Origin: G963663315 sp963668255
GTDB taxonomy: Bacteria > Pseudomonadota > Gammaproteobacteria > Arenicellales > Poriferihabitantaceae
Direction of reading: 5' to 3'
NCBI GenBank assembly: GCA_965116595.1
Contig: OZ220708.1
Span: 372,001-436,000 of the forward strand
DNA length: 64,000 nucleotides
The translations under genes and the position numbers were made by a program. Positions 8,297 to 15,796 of the stretch are shown here, in pieces. How positions within the stretch are numbered: the stretch's first letter is position 1; each line of letters opens with the position of its first letter. The notes under the pieces were generated by a model. The model saw only the letters and a list, made by a program, of their open reading frames with translations. It had not been told where the DNA came from and did not search any database.

Positions 8297-9193
8297 ATGG
8301 AATTCACCTTTAACCCGCTGGTGGCATTTGGCTGGAGTATATTCGCCGGATTCCTGATGGCGATGGGTGCTGGCGGCGGCGGTATTGTGGCCGGAATCGG
8401 ACACATTTCAATTTTGGGAATCGGCGACCCCAATATGATCAAGGCGGTCAATCAGATGCTTGAATTAACCAGCAGGCTGTTTTCGGTACCGCTCTATCTG
8501 AAACAGAAAAGACTGATCTGGCCATTGGTGTTTTCCTTTGGTGTCGGTGCGCCACTCGGTGCGATAGCGGGTTCCTGGTTTTCAAAAAACTATCTTTCGG
8601 ATTTTCAAAGCTACCGCCTGGTGTTCGGTGTATTGGTTATTCTGGTTGCGGGACGTACGCTATACGAATCGTTGATCAACCCTTCGCAACGCAGCAAACG
8701 CCTGCAAAAGTCATTTGATATATCCGAGTATGTCCAGTCTGAACGTTCTGATAATCGCCGGGCGCCATTCACCACGCCACGTCTGATCCGGTTCGGTCTG
8801 TTGCGTACACGGCTGGGGTTTGGTGACCGCCGGTTCGACTTTAACCCTGTGTCCGCTGCGGCAGGCGGGTTTGTCATCTCCTTTGTCGGCGCCATGCTGG
8901 GCGTGGGTGGCGGCTTTCTGGTGATGCCTTTTATGGCGAGCATACTTTTATTCCCGATGTTCTTTTTAGTCGGTACGGCATTGGTGGCGCTGATGTTACC
9001 ACTGACAGTGAGTATCCTTACCTACCTGCTGCTGAACGTCGATATCGACTGGGTCCTCGTCGCAGTCGAAGTACCGGGTATCGCAATTGGTTCAGTTATC
9101 GCCCCGATGATCAATCAACGCCTTAATGAGCAGTATCTGCGACGGTTCGTTGCATTTGTGCTGTTGTGTGTAGGGGGTTATTATCTTACGTAA
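8297..9193 (+). CDS. TauE/SafE (TSUP) family membrane transporter
   Basis: A 298-residue inner-membrane protein with the two glycine-rich repeats of the TSUP family: FAGFLMAMGAGGGGIVAGIG near residue 20 and VGAMLGVGGGFLVMPFM near residue 200. About eight helices are split by a hydrophilic central loop (residues about 125-185) rich in arginine. Members such as TauE, SafE and CuyZ export sulfite or organosulfur anions, but the family also contains other anion carriers. Location between the TTT transporter and a sulfite-dehydrogenase-like Mo complex favours a sulfur role; that is inference. Confidence 0.85.
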   Translation: MEFTFNPLVAFGWSIFAGFLMAMGAGGGGIVAGIGHISILGIGDPNMIKAVNQMLELTSRLFSVPLYLKQKRLIWPLVFSFGVGAPLGAIAGSWFSKNYLSDFQSYRLVFGVLVILVAGRTLYESLINPSQRSKRLQKSFDISEYVQSERSDNRRAPFTTPRLIRFGLLRTRLGFGDRRFDFNPVSAAAGGFVISFVGAMLGVGGGFLVMPFMASILLFPMFFLVGTALVALMLPLTVSILTYLLLNVDIDWVLVAVEVPGIAIGSVIAPMINQRLNEQYLRRFVAFVLLCVGGYYLT

Positions 9194-9212
9194 CAAGTAT
9201 TCCGGTCTGATG

Positions 9213-9226
9213 CTGATCAAAATCAA
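9213..9226. promoter_or_regulatory. FNR/ANR-type binding site, near consensus
   Basis: CTGATCAAAATCAA matches the FNR consensus TTGAT-N4-ATCAA at 9 of 10 fixed positions. It is centred about 34 bases before the ATG of the four-cluster ferredoxin gene, in the only gap between the TSUP gene and the Mo-enzyme genes. The short distance would put a class II start site at or just after the ATG, so it may instead act by repression, or be chance. Confidence 0.4.
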
Positions 9227-9253
9227 CTTCGATAGCGGGCCCTGCTGATAAAA

Positions 9254-9844
9254 ATGCAATTCGCACTGTCCATTGATCTCGAACGCTGTACAGGCTGTCG
9301 CGCTTGCGAGGCAGCCTGCAAGCTGGAAAATCGACTGACACAAGGCATTTTCAGAAATCGCGTTTACTGGGTCGCTCCAGCAGATGAAACTGAGCGGTTC
9401 GAGTTTATTGTGAGCGTATGCCAGCAATGTGCGCGTCCGGCCTGTTTGCGGGCATGCGGTGCGGGCGCAATCTCGAAGTGTCACGATACCGGGGTTGTGC
9501 AAATTCGCAGTGATTCGTGTACTGGTTGCCAGGAATGTGTACAGGCCTGCCCTTATGGTGCGATCAGTTTTGATTTCCGGCGCCACAAGGCAGAAAAGTG
9601 CGATCTGTGCGCAGACCGTCGGGCAACCAATCGCGGTGACCCGGCCTGCGCGGAGGCTTGCCCTGGTCGCGCCATCAAATTTGGCGAGCGCACTGCCCTG
9701 ATATCAGGTTCTCATGCAGAGGACCGCGAAATACGTGACATTGATCATTTCGGACTGGCGCCGGCAACGCTTTATCTTGAACACTTGCCACGCACCGGAC
9801 AGACATCATATCCGGCCGGTACCTTCACCGATGCCAATGAATAA
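9254..9844 (+). CDS. Four-cluster [4Fe-4S] ferredoxin subunit of a molybdopterin oxidoreductase (DmsB/PsrB/SoeB-like)
   Basis: A 196-residue electron-transfer subunit with sixteen cysteines arranged as four [4Fe-4S] sites: C12/15/18/22, C56/59/64/68, C89/92/95/99 and C116/119/132/136. This is the layout of the small iron-sulfur subunits that link a DMSO-reductase-family catalytic subunit to a membrane quinone module. No signal peptide is present, consistent with a cytoplasm-facing complex such as SoeAB. The stop overlaps the likely start of the catalytic subunit gene, so the two are translationally coupled. A near-consensus FNR box lies just upstream. Confidence 0.9.
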   Translation: MQFALSIDLERCTGCRACEAACKLENRLTQGIFRNRVYWVAPADETERFEFIVSVCQQCARPACLRACGAGAISKCHDTGVVQIRSDSCTGCQECVQACPYGAISFDFRRHKAEKCDLCADRRATNRGDPACAEACPGRAIKFGERTALISGSHAEDREIRDIDHFGLAPATLYLEHLPRTGQTSYPAGTFTDANE

Positions 9845-12284
9845 TCTCAATAAACGGCGCCGCCGAAAATCCAGCGTCAAATCCACCATGGCGCCAGTGC
9901 AGGGTACCTACGCGGTGCGCCAGAGACGCAGTGCACTGTACCGAATCCGTGAAGGTGCGGCCCGCCTCAGCCGGGCACTTTTGTCTTCCAGGCCTGATGT
10001 CGCGCAATATCCGTATACTGAAGCGGGTCAACATCCGAGGCCAGACCGCAGCGTGATTGGCGCCTGCCCTGTTTGCTTCAACAGTTGCCCGGTTACCTAT
10101 CACCTGACAGACAGTCGCTTGACTTCGATTACCGGTGTCAAGAGTGATCCTGTGAGCAAGGGGCGTCTATGTCCCAAGGGGCAATTTCAAATCCAGATGT
10201 ATAACTCCCCGGATCGACTCACGCAACCTCTCAAGCGCGTTGGCAAGCGAGGCGAAGGCCGCTTTGAACCAATTGATTGGGACACCGCACTCGACGAGGT
10301 GGCAGAGCGCCTGAAGTCGGTTCGCGAACGCTGGGATGCCAGAGCCCTTGCCATTTTCACCGGTACCCGTTCCAGTTGGCTGAACAAGGCAGGAGGCGCC
10401 GCGTTGTTCGCCGAATTATATGGCACACCAAATCAGGAAGGCACCGCGCCGCTTTGTGCCTCCGCTGCGGCTCAGGCCTTCAGGGTCACTCAGGGCGCCG
10501 CTCCCGGCGGTAACAGTTTCACCGAAACCGATCTTGGTGCGGCGGACTATTATTTGTTTGTCGGAGACAATATGGCAGAAACCAGACCGGTTTATTTTGG
10601 ACTGATACACGATTGCCGGATTGCCAACGGCGCCCGAATGATTGCTGTCGACCCCCGCCAGTCGGCTACCGCTGCCAAGGCGGACGAATGGATAGAAATC
10701 CGACCCGGAACAGACATGGCACTGGCGCTCGGTATGATGTTCCATTTGCAGGATCACAATCTGATAGATCGACCTTTCCTGCAAAAGCATGTTGCGGGCT
10801 GGGAACGCTTATGTGAATTTCTATGCGAGAAAGAGTATACCCCGAAGTGGGCGGCAGCGGTTACCGATATACCTGAAGCGACCATTTGTCGCCTGGCTGA
10901 TGAACTGGCCCGGGCAAAGAGTGCCGTGGTGTTTGGCGGCAAGGGTCTTAACCAGCACAGTAATGGATTTCAGTCCAACCGGGCGTTTCACATGCTCTGT
11001 CTGCTGGCTGGCCATTGGGCACGCCCGGGAGCCGGATTCATGAATCTGAATCGAGGTTTGCCGCTGCATGCCCATGCTCCCGAAGGCCGTGCTCCGAAAC
11101 GGGGTCCTGCGCTTCGCAAATCACCTACAGGCTGGATTGACGCGATGATCAGTGGACATCCATACCCGATAAAAGCATTTATTTCTACCGGTAATCCGCT
11201 TTCGACGTGGCCCGGTCAAGCTAAGTTACGTGAGGCAATGCAGGCGCTTGACCTGGTGGTTTACATGGAATTATTTCCCCACGCGACCTATTATTATGCC
11301 GACTACGTTTTTCCGACCACGTCAGCTCTGGAAGTCGGTGATGTCAATCGATCCAACGATGATCGACGGGTCGGCTGGATTGAAAAAGCCATCGATGGGC
11401 CTGGTGAAGCGCGTTCTGACCTGCACTTCTGGGTTGAACTCGGTAAACGATTTGACTTTCAAGACGTATTGAAAGACGAGTATAAACTCGATCCGGCGCG
11501 GTTCTGGGACGAACAGATGATTAGCGCACACGGCATGGATGGACTGACTACCGAACGCATGAAGTCGAATCCCTCGCGCTGGATTCGTGGACCTCTGGCC
11601 GAACCGGGCGCAACAGAAGTCGAAACCCTGTTTCAGGATGGGTCGGTTTATCCAGGAGACCCCGGTAAACGACAGATTCCGACTGAAACCGGTAAATTTG
11701 AAATCTGGACTGAGGCGCTGGAGAAAAAGTTCCTGCCTTACGGGTTATCGCCACTTCCTGAATTCTACTCGGATCCGGATCAACTCACTGATCTGCCCTA
11801 TCTGCAATATCTGGCATCCGATGAGGAAGAAGGGGTGCCGTCTCCAGTCTGGAACGGGGCTGCCTTGACCCGTCCGGTCCGTATCGTCAATACACCGTTA
11901 AAGCGGTCACCCCTGTACGATACAGAGCTGGTCAGCGGTCGACCGCCTGCACCGCATTTTCACTCATGGACACACTGGTTCTGGCAGGCACAGGAAATGT
12001 GGCCCGAACAGTTTGTCATGATCCATCCAGGTAAAGCCGGTCCGCTTGGTATAAAGGACAGGGATCGGGTCATCATCGAAAACCCGCATGGCTCTATAGA
12101 AGTGGTGGCCTGGGTACATACCGGCATTCGCCAATCTTCGATATTTGTGCCGATTGGCTGGGACGAACGACAAAAACGAGACCCTGCCGCCAGCGTCAAC
12201 TGGCTGATCGATCATCACTTGCGCGATCCTGTTTCTGATCAGACCAACATGAAGTCCGTGCTGGTACGCATACGAAAAGCCTGA
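9837..12284 (+). CDS. Molybdopterin (bis-MGD) oxidoreductase catalytic subunit, Soe/Psr-like
   Basis: A protein of about 815 residues of the DMSO reductase superfamily. An N-terminal [4Fe-4S] motif is formed by C77, C80, C84 and C112 (CPVCFNSC ... GRLCPKG). The motif TAPLCASAA near residue 207 supplies a cysteine in the position expected for the molybdenum ligand, as in thiosulfate, polysulfide and sulfite enzymes. The C-terminal molydop-binding domain is recognisable (about residues 700-790). The frame is open from 9714, but ATG 9837 (or 9831) overlaps the stop of the ferredoxin gene and is preferred. The N-terminus is arginine-rich yet lacks a Tat motif plus hydrophobic core, so it should stay in the cytoplasm. 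Substrate is not certain; sulfite oxidation is the best context guess. Confidence 0.85.
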   Translation: MNNLNKRRRRKSSVKSTMAPVQGTYAVRQRRSALYRIREGAARLSRALLSSRPDVAQYPYTEAGQHPRPDRSVIGACPVCFNSCPVTYHLTDSRLTSITGVKSDPVSKGRLCPKGQFQIQMYNSPDRLTQPLKRVGKRGEGRFEPIDWDTALDEVAERLKSVRERWDARALAIFTGTRSSWLNKAGGAALFAELYGTPNQEGTAPLCASAAAQAFRVTQGAAPGGNSFTETDLGAADYYLFVGDNMAETRPVYFGLIHDCRIANGARMIAVDPRQSATAAKADEWIEIRPGTDMALALGMMFHLQDHNLIDRPFLQKHVAGWERLCEFLCEKEYTPKWAAAVTDIPEATICRLADELARAKSAVVFGGKGLNQHSNGFQSNRAFHMLCLLAGHWARPGAGFMNLNRGLPLHAHAPEGRAPKRGPALRKSPTGWIDAMISGHPYPIKAFISTGNPLSTWPGQAKLREAMQALDLVVYMELFPHATYYYADYVFPTTSALEVGDVNRSNDDRRVGWIEKAIDGPGEARSDLHFWVELGKRFDFQDVLKDEYKLDPARFWDEQMISAHGMDGLTTERMKSNPSRWIRGPLAEPGATEVETLFQDGSVYPGDPGKRQIPTETGKFEIWTEALEKKFLPYGLSPLPEFYSDPDQLTDLPYLQYLASDEEEGVPSPVWNGAALTRPVRIVNTPLKRSPLYDTELVSGRPPAPHFHSWTHWFWQAQEMWPEQFVMIHPGKAGPLGIKDRDRVIIENPHGSIEVVAWVHTGIRQSSIFVPIGWDERQKRDPAASVNWLIDHHLRDPVSDQTNMKSVLVRIRKA

Positions 12285-12297
12285 CAGGACAATTCTG

Positions 12298-13098
12298 ATG
12301 GCGCTGGAAAACCGGACCCTTATCCTTATTACACTCGGCTTGTTCTTCCTTTGTGCAGCATATTTACTCGGCGGAGTGAAATGGCTGCCCTGGGATTTGC
12401 GTCCCGGGTCACCGGTCGGTCAGTCTCTGGGGATATGCGGCGCCCTGATCCTTCTGGGGACGCTGTACTACGTACCTGTGCGGCGTTCAGACAACACGCC
12501 GGTGTCAAAACCGGCAGCGCAGACATGGCACGGTCTGGCTGGGACGTTTGGAATCACATTAGCGATCGCGCATAGCGGGTTTGCCTTGCGGGAATGGTCC
12601 ACTCTGGTATTGCTGGCGACAATTGGACTCCTGTTTACCGGCCTTTACGGTCGAGTGATTGCGCCGTTACGAGCGGGGGCGACATTCGGTCGCAGCGCAA
12701 TTCCATACGCTACATCGGTTCAGTCCGCTGCGACATCGGATGCAATATCGAATCAGGCCCGCGAACTGATACGCGCCAGGAGAAGTCTGTTGAAGAGTCT
12801 GGCTTCTGATACCGGTGAAGGTGAATTCATCCTGCGCTGGCATCACTGGACCCGGCATCCGCGTATTGCTTTTCAATATCATCGCCTGAATATTGCCGAG
12901 CGGCGCATGTTGGCACACCATCCACTTAGCGGCAACAGCAGGATACCGGCAATCGAGCGTTACTGGCGACGTTTCCATCTATGGCTTGCAGTACTGTTCA
13001 TCGTCGGCATCGTTGCCCATATAATTACAGTCGTATTTTTTGCGGGTTATGTCTCTGATGGGCGCGAGATTTACTGGTGGCATCTGACCAAATGGTAA
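12298..13098 (+). CDS. Membrane cytochrome-b-like subunit of the Mo-oxidoreductase
   Basis: A 266-residue inner-membrane protein with about five helices (residues about 7-25, 37-55, 79-97, 100-118 and 222-248). Histidines sit in or near helices three and five (HGLAGTFGITLAIAHSG and FHLWLAVLFIVGIVAHI), the pattern of haem-b-binding quinone-interacting anchors. It starts 13 bases after the catalytic subunit and completes a B-A-C operon. It is not the eight-helix NrfD/SoeC/DmsC type usually found with such enzymes, which is unusual. A long cytoplasmic segment (about residues 120-215) separates the last two helices. Haem binding is inferred, not proven. Confidence 0.75.
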   Translation: MALENRTLILITLGLFFLCAAYLLGGVKWLPWDLRPGSPVGQSLGICGALILLGTLYYVPVRRSDNTPVSKPAAQTWHGLAGTFGITLAIAHSGFALREWSTLVLLATIGLLFTGLYGRVIAPLRAGATFGRSAIPYATSVQSAATSDAISNQARELIRARRSLLKSLASDTGEGEFILRWHHWTRHPRIAFQYHRLNIAERRMLAHHPLSGNSRIPAIERYWRRFHLWLAVLFIVGIVAHIITVVFFAGYVSDGREIYWWHLTKW

Positions 13099-13204
13099 TT
13101 TATTCGATTCAATGCATGTTCCTGGTCAATAATGTGACATTAATTATTTTCAGGATGATGAATATTTCAATTCTTGAAGTGTTATAAATTTGAGGCTACG
13201 GGTA

Positions 13205-13615
13205 ATGAACAACGATATGCGACGGATCGAAAATCGCCGGAAGTATCTTGCAGAGGCGGTTGACGAATTAAAAATAAATCAGATTCAACGCCATATATTT
13301 CTATGCTGCGACCAGAAAAAACCAAAGTGTTCACTACAGGACAAGAGCCTGGAATCCTGGGATTTTCTGAAAAACCGGCTGAAGGAACTGGAACTGATAA
13401 AAGAGGGTGGGGTTTATCGAACCAAGGCAAACTGTCTGCAGATTTGTACCCACGGACCGATTGCAGTGGTTTACCCGGAAGGGGTCTGGTACCACTCGTG
13501 CACACCGGAGGTGCTGGAAAGAATTATCCAGGAACACTTGATCGGTGGCAAGCCGGTGGATGAATTTGTATTCACGACTCACCCTCTTCAAGCAACGGTT
13601 GCGGAACAGGGATAA
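13205..13615 (+). CDS. Thioredoxin-fold [2Fe-2S] ferredoxin
   Basis: A 136-residue protein of the thioredoxin-like [2Fe-2S] ferredoxin family (related to NuoE and Aquifex Fd4). Cluster ligands are expected among C34/C35 and C42 and the C77-x3-C81 pair (NCLQICTHGP). The frame opens at a TTG (13190), but ATG 13205 has GAGG 8 bases upstream and was chosen. It follows the Mo-enzyme operon after about 100 bases in the same orientation, so it may be an electron acceptor or donor for that complex; this is context inference. Confidence 0.8.
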   Translation: MNNDMRRIENRRKYLAEAVDELKINQIQRHIFLCCDQKKPKCSLQDKSLESWDFLKNRLKELELIKEGGVYRTKANCLQICTHGPIAVVYPEGVWYHSCTPEVLERIIQEHLIGGKPVDEFVFTTHPLQATVAEQG

Positions 13616-13687
13616 CGGTTTCAGACCGAACGGATAAATTGATCTGATGGATACCTGAAGTAGTTTTGGAGTTCGCTCTGGAGTTAA

Positions 13688-14374
13688 TCAGGCCAGATAT
13701 TCAGCTGCTTGCAGGCCTTGCATATCCGTAATGATGATTTTGCGGTTGCCAATCTTGATATAACCAGCACTCTTGATGTTGTTTAATGCGACATTTACAA
13801 ATTGTCGGGATACGCCAACCATGGATGCCAGGTCTTCGTGAGAAAGTTTAAGGTCAATCAGTACACCCTGATCACATTTCACCCCGAAGCTTGCAGACAA
13901 GGCGAGCAGAACACCACGTACCCGATCCTCGGTAGAGTGGGTTGCCAGACTCAGCGCGAGATGTGCAACCCAGTGCAGGCGCACGGACAGGGCACGAACT
14001 ACTTGTTGTGCAAGCTCCGGGAACCTTTCCAGCATGCTATAGAAGTTGGTCAATGGCAAAATATAAACGGTGGACAGGTCGAGAAATCGGACGGTCATCT
14101 GGCGGTTTTCCAGACCACTCAAATCTGCCCCTCCCAGAATATCTCCATCGGACCAGAACCCTGTGACACCGGCTTTGCCCTCAGGACTATAATAAGTAGA
14201 CATCGCTTTACCCGTGATCAGAAAAGCGACAAATCCACCAGCGTCACCCTGTGTCCACAACGTATCACCGCGCTTGAAATGCTGTTTGCTGCATTCGCTT
14301 AATATGGCATCACGGTATTGTTCCGGGATCGATCCAAGTACATCCAGATGCCCGCCGAGATTGGATGAATTCAT
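13688..14374 (-). CDS. Crp/Fnr-family transcriptional regulator
   Basis: A protein of about 228 residues with an N-terminal cyclic-nucleotide-binding beta-roll (about residues 15-125) and a C-terminal winged helix-turn-helix (LSHEDLASMVGVSRQFVNVAL, about residues 177-197). It lacks the N-terminal cysteine cluster of FNR, so it is not an oxygen-sensing Fe-S regulator of that type. Its recognition helix reads SRQFVN, differing from CRP (SRETVGR) and FNR (ETISR). It is convergent with the Mo-enzyme/ferredoxin genes and lies about 20 bases after glmM. The ATG at 14374 was preferred over a TTG at 14386; neither has a clear Shine-Dalgarno. Effector and targets unknown. Confidence 0.85.
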   Translation of the reverse strand: MNSSNLGGHLDVLGSIPEQYRDAILSECSKQHFKRGDTLWTQGDAGGFVAFLITGKAMSTYYSPEGKAGVTGFWSDGDILGGADLSGLENRQMTVRFLDLSTVYILPLTNFYSMLERFPELAQQVVRALSVRLHWVAHLALSLATHSTEDRVRGVLLALSASFGVKCDQGVLIDLKLSHEDLASMVGVSRQFVNVALNNIKSAGYIKIGNRKIIITDMQGLQAAEYLA

Positions 14375-14395
14375 TGAAGCAAGCAAGGGTGCTGA

Positions 14396-15745
14396 TTATT
14401 CTGCGGCTGCGGCAACTACGGCTCTGGCTATCTGCTCGGTCAACAATTGTACCTGGTTAACATCCACGCCTTCCGTCATGACTCTGAATACGGATTCGGT
14501 ACCTGATGGTCTGAGCACTACACGACCGGTCCGATCCAGTTCCACTTCCGCATCCGTGACTGCTTCGAGCACATGCTTGTGGGAGGCGAGCGCATGCCTG
14601 TCAGCATTGCCGATGGGGACGTTGATCATGTGCTGTGGGTAAATTTGCATACCGTCGGTCAACTGATCCAGAGTTTGACCGGTTTCCAGCATCACCTCAA
14701 GCACCTCCAATGCCGCAACAATGCCGTCACCGGTGTTGGATTTATCCCGACAGATAATATGACCCGATGGCTCCCCGCCCAGATTCCAATTTTGTTCAAC
14801 CATCGCCTCGTGGATATAGCGGTCGCCTACCCGGGTTCGTAGAAACGGAATCGACATTTCTTCAAAAGCATGTTCGAGTCCAAGATTGGTCATCTGTGTA
14901 CCCGCAACGCCGCCTGACAACCGTTGTGTGGATTTGCGATGTTTGGCAAGAATATAAAGAATCTGGTCACCGTCAACTGTATTGCCGGCGCTATCAATCA
15001 ATATTACCCGGTCTGCATCGCCATCCAGGGCAATACCGACATCGGCCCCCGTTTCACTGACCGTGGTTTTGATCAGATTCAGATCAGTGGAACCACAATT
15101 GTGGTTGATGTTGAAACCATCCGGATGATTGGCAATGGCTGTGATATCAGCCCCCAGTTCCTCCAATACACCTGGCGCCACGTCGTATGCTGCTCCATTC
15201 GCGCAATCGACCACGATTCGCAGGCCAGCCAATGATCTGGATTCATCAAATGTACTCTTGCAATGTTCGATGTATCTTCCATGGGCATCAGGAAATCTTT
15301 TGGCCTTGCCCAGTTCTGCGGAAGGAACACAAACCTGCGGTTGATCCATCATTTCATCAATTTGCGTTTCCAGGGCATCATGCAGCTTGGCGCCGTCCGA
15401 GGATAAAAATTTGATTCCGTTATCGTGAAAAGGATTATGGGAAGCGCTGATCATTACACCGGTGCAGTCTCTGACAGTACGGGTAAGATAAGCAACGCCG
15501 GGCGTCGGCATGGGGCCAAGCAGGGAAATATTGACTCCGGCCGATGAGAACCCTGCTTCGAGGGCGGATTCCAACAGGTAACCTGAGACCCGGGTATCCT
15601 TTCCGATCAACACTTCATTACCTATGCCGGCATTGACGAAGATTCGTCCCGCCGACCAGCCCAGTTTCAGCATCGTGGAGGGGGTAATCGGTTCTTCACC
15701 GACCCTGCCCCTTATACCGTCAGTGCCGAATAGAGATAACCTCAT
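14396..15745 (-). CDS. glmM: Phosphoglucosamine mutase
   Basis: A 449-residue alpha-D-phosphohexomutase that interconverts glucosamine-6-phosphate and glucosamine-1-phosphate for peptidoglycan and LPS precursors. It begins LFGTDGIRG; the phosphoserine is S102 in MISASHNPFHDNG, the magnesium loop is DGDADR (about residue 241) and the sugar-phosphate loop is RPSGTES near the C-terminus. Full length. It follows ftsH after 51 bases; the folP gene that usually separates ftsH and glmM in gammaproteobacteria is absent here. Confidence 0.97.
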   Translation of the reverse strand: MRLSLFGTDGIRGRVGEEPITPSTMLKLGWSAGRIFVNAGIGNEVLIGKDTRVSGYLLESALEAGFSSAGVNISLLGPMPTPGVAYLTRTVRDCTGVMISASHNPFHDNGIKFLSSDGAKLHDALETQIDEMMDQPQVCVPSAELGKAKRFPDAHGRYIEHCKSTFDESRSLAGLRIVVDCANGAAYDVAPGVLEELGADITAIANHPDGFNINHNCGSTDLNLIKTTVSETGADVGIALDGDADRVILIDSAGNTVDGDQILYILAKHRKSTQRLSGGVAGTQMTNLGLEHAFEEMSIPFLRTRVGDRYIHEAMVEQNWNLGGEPSGHIICRDKSNTGDGIVAALEVLEVMLETGQTLDQLTDGMQIYPQHMINVPIGNADRHALASHKHVLEAVTDAEVELDRTGRVVLRPSGTESVFRVMTEGVDVNQVQLLTEQIARAVVAAAAE

Positions 15746-15796
15746 GGTTCAATGGATCGGAGGATGGTATGGCTTGAGACCAGGTATGACCTGTTA

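Noticed and set aside
9837..10000. Tat signal peptide on the Mo-enzyme subunit
   Set aside because: The N-terminus has an arginine run but no twin-arginine motif followed by a hydrophobic segment.
13688..14374. Naming the regulator FNR or CRP
   Set aside because: It lacks the FNR cysteine cluster and the CRP-type recognition residues, so only the superfamily is supported.
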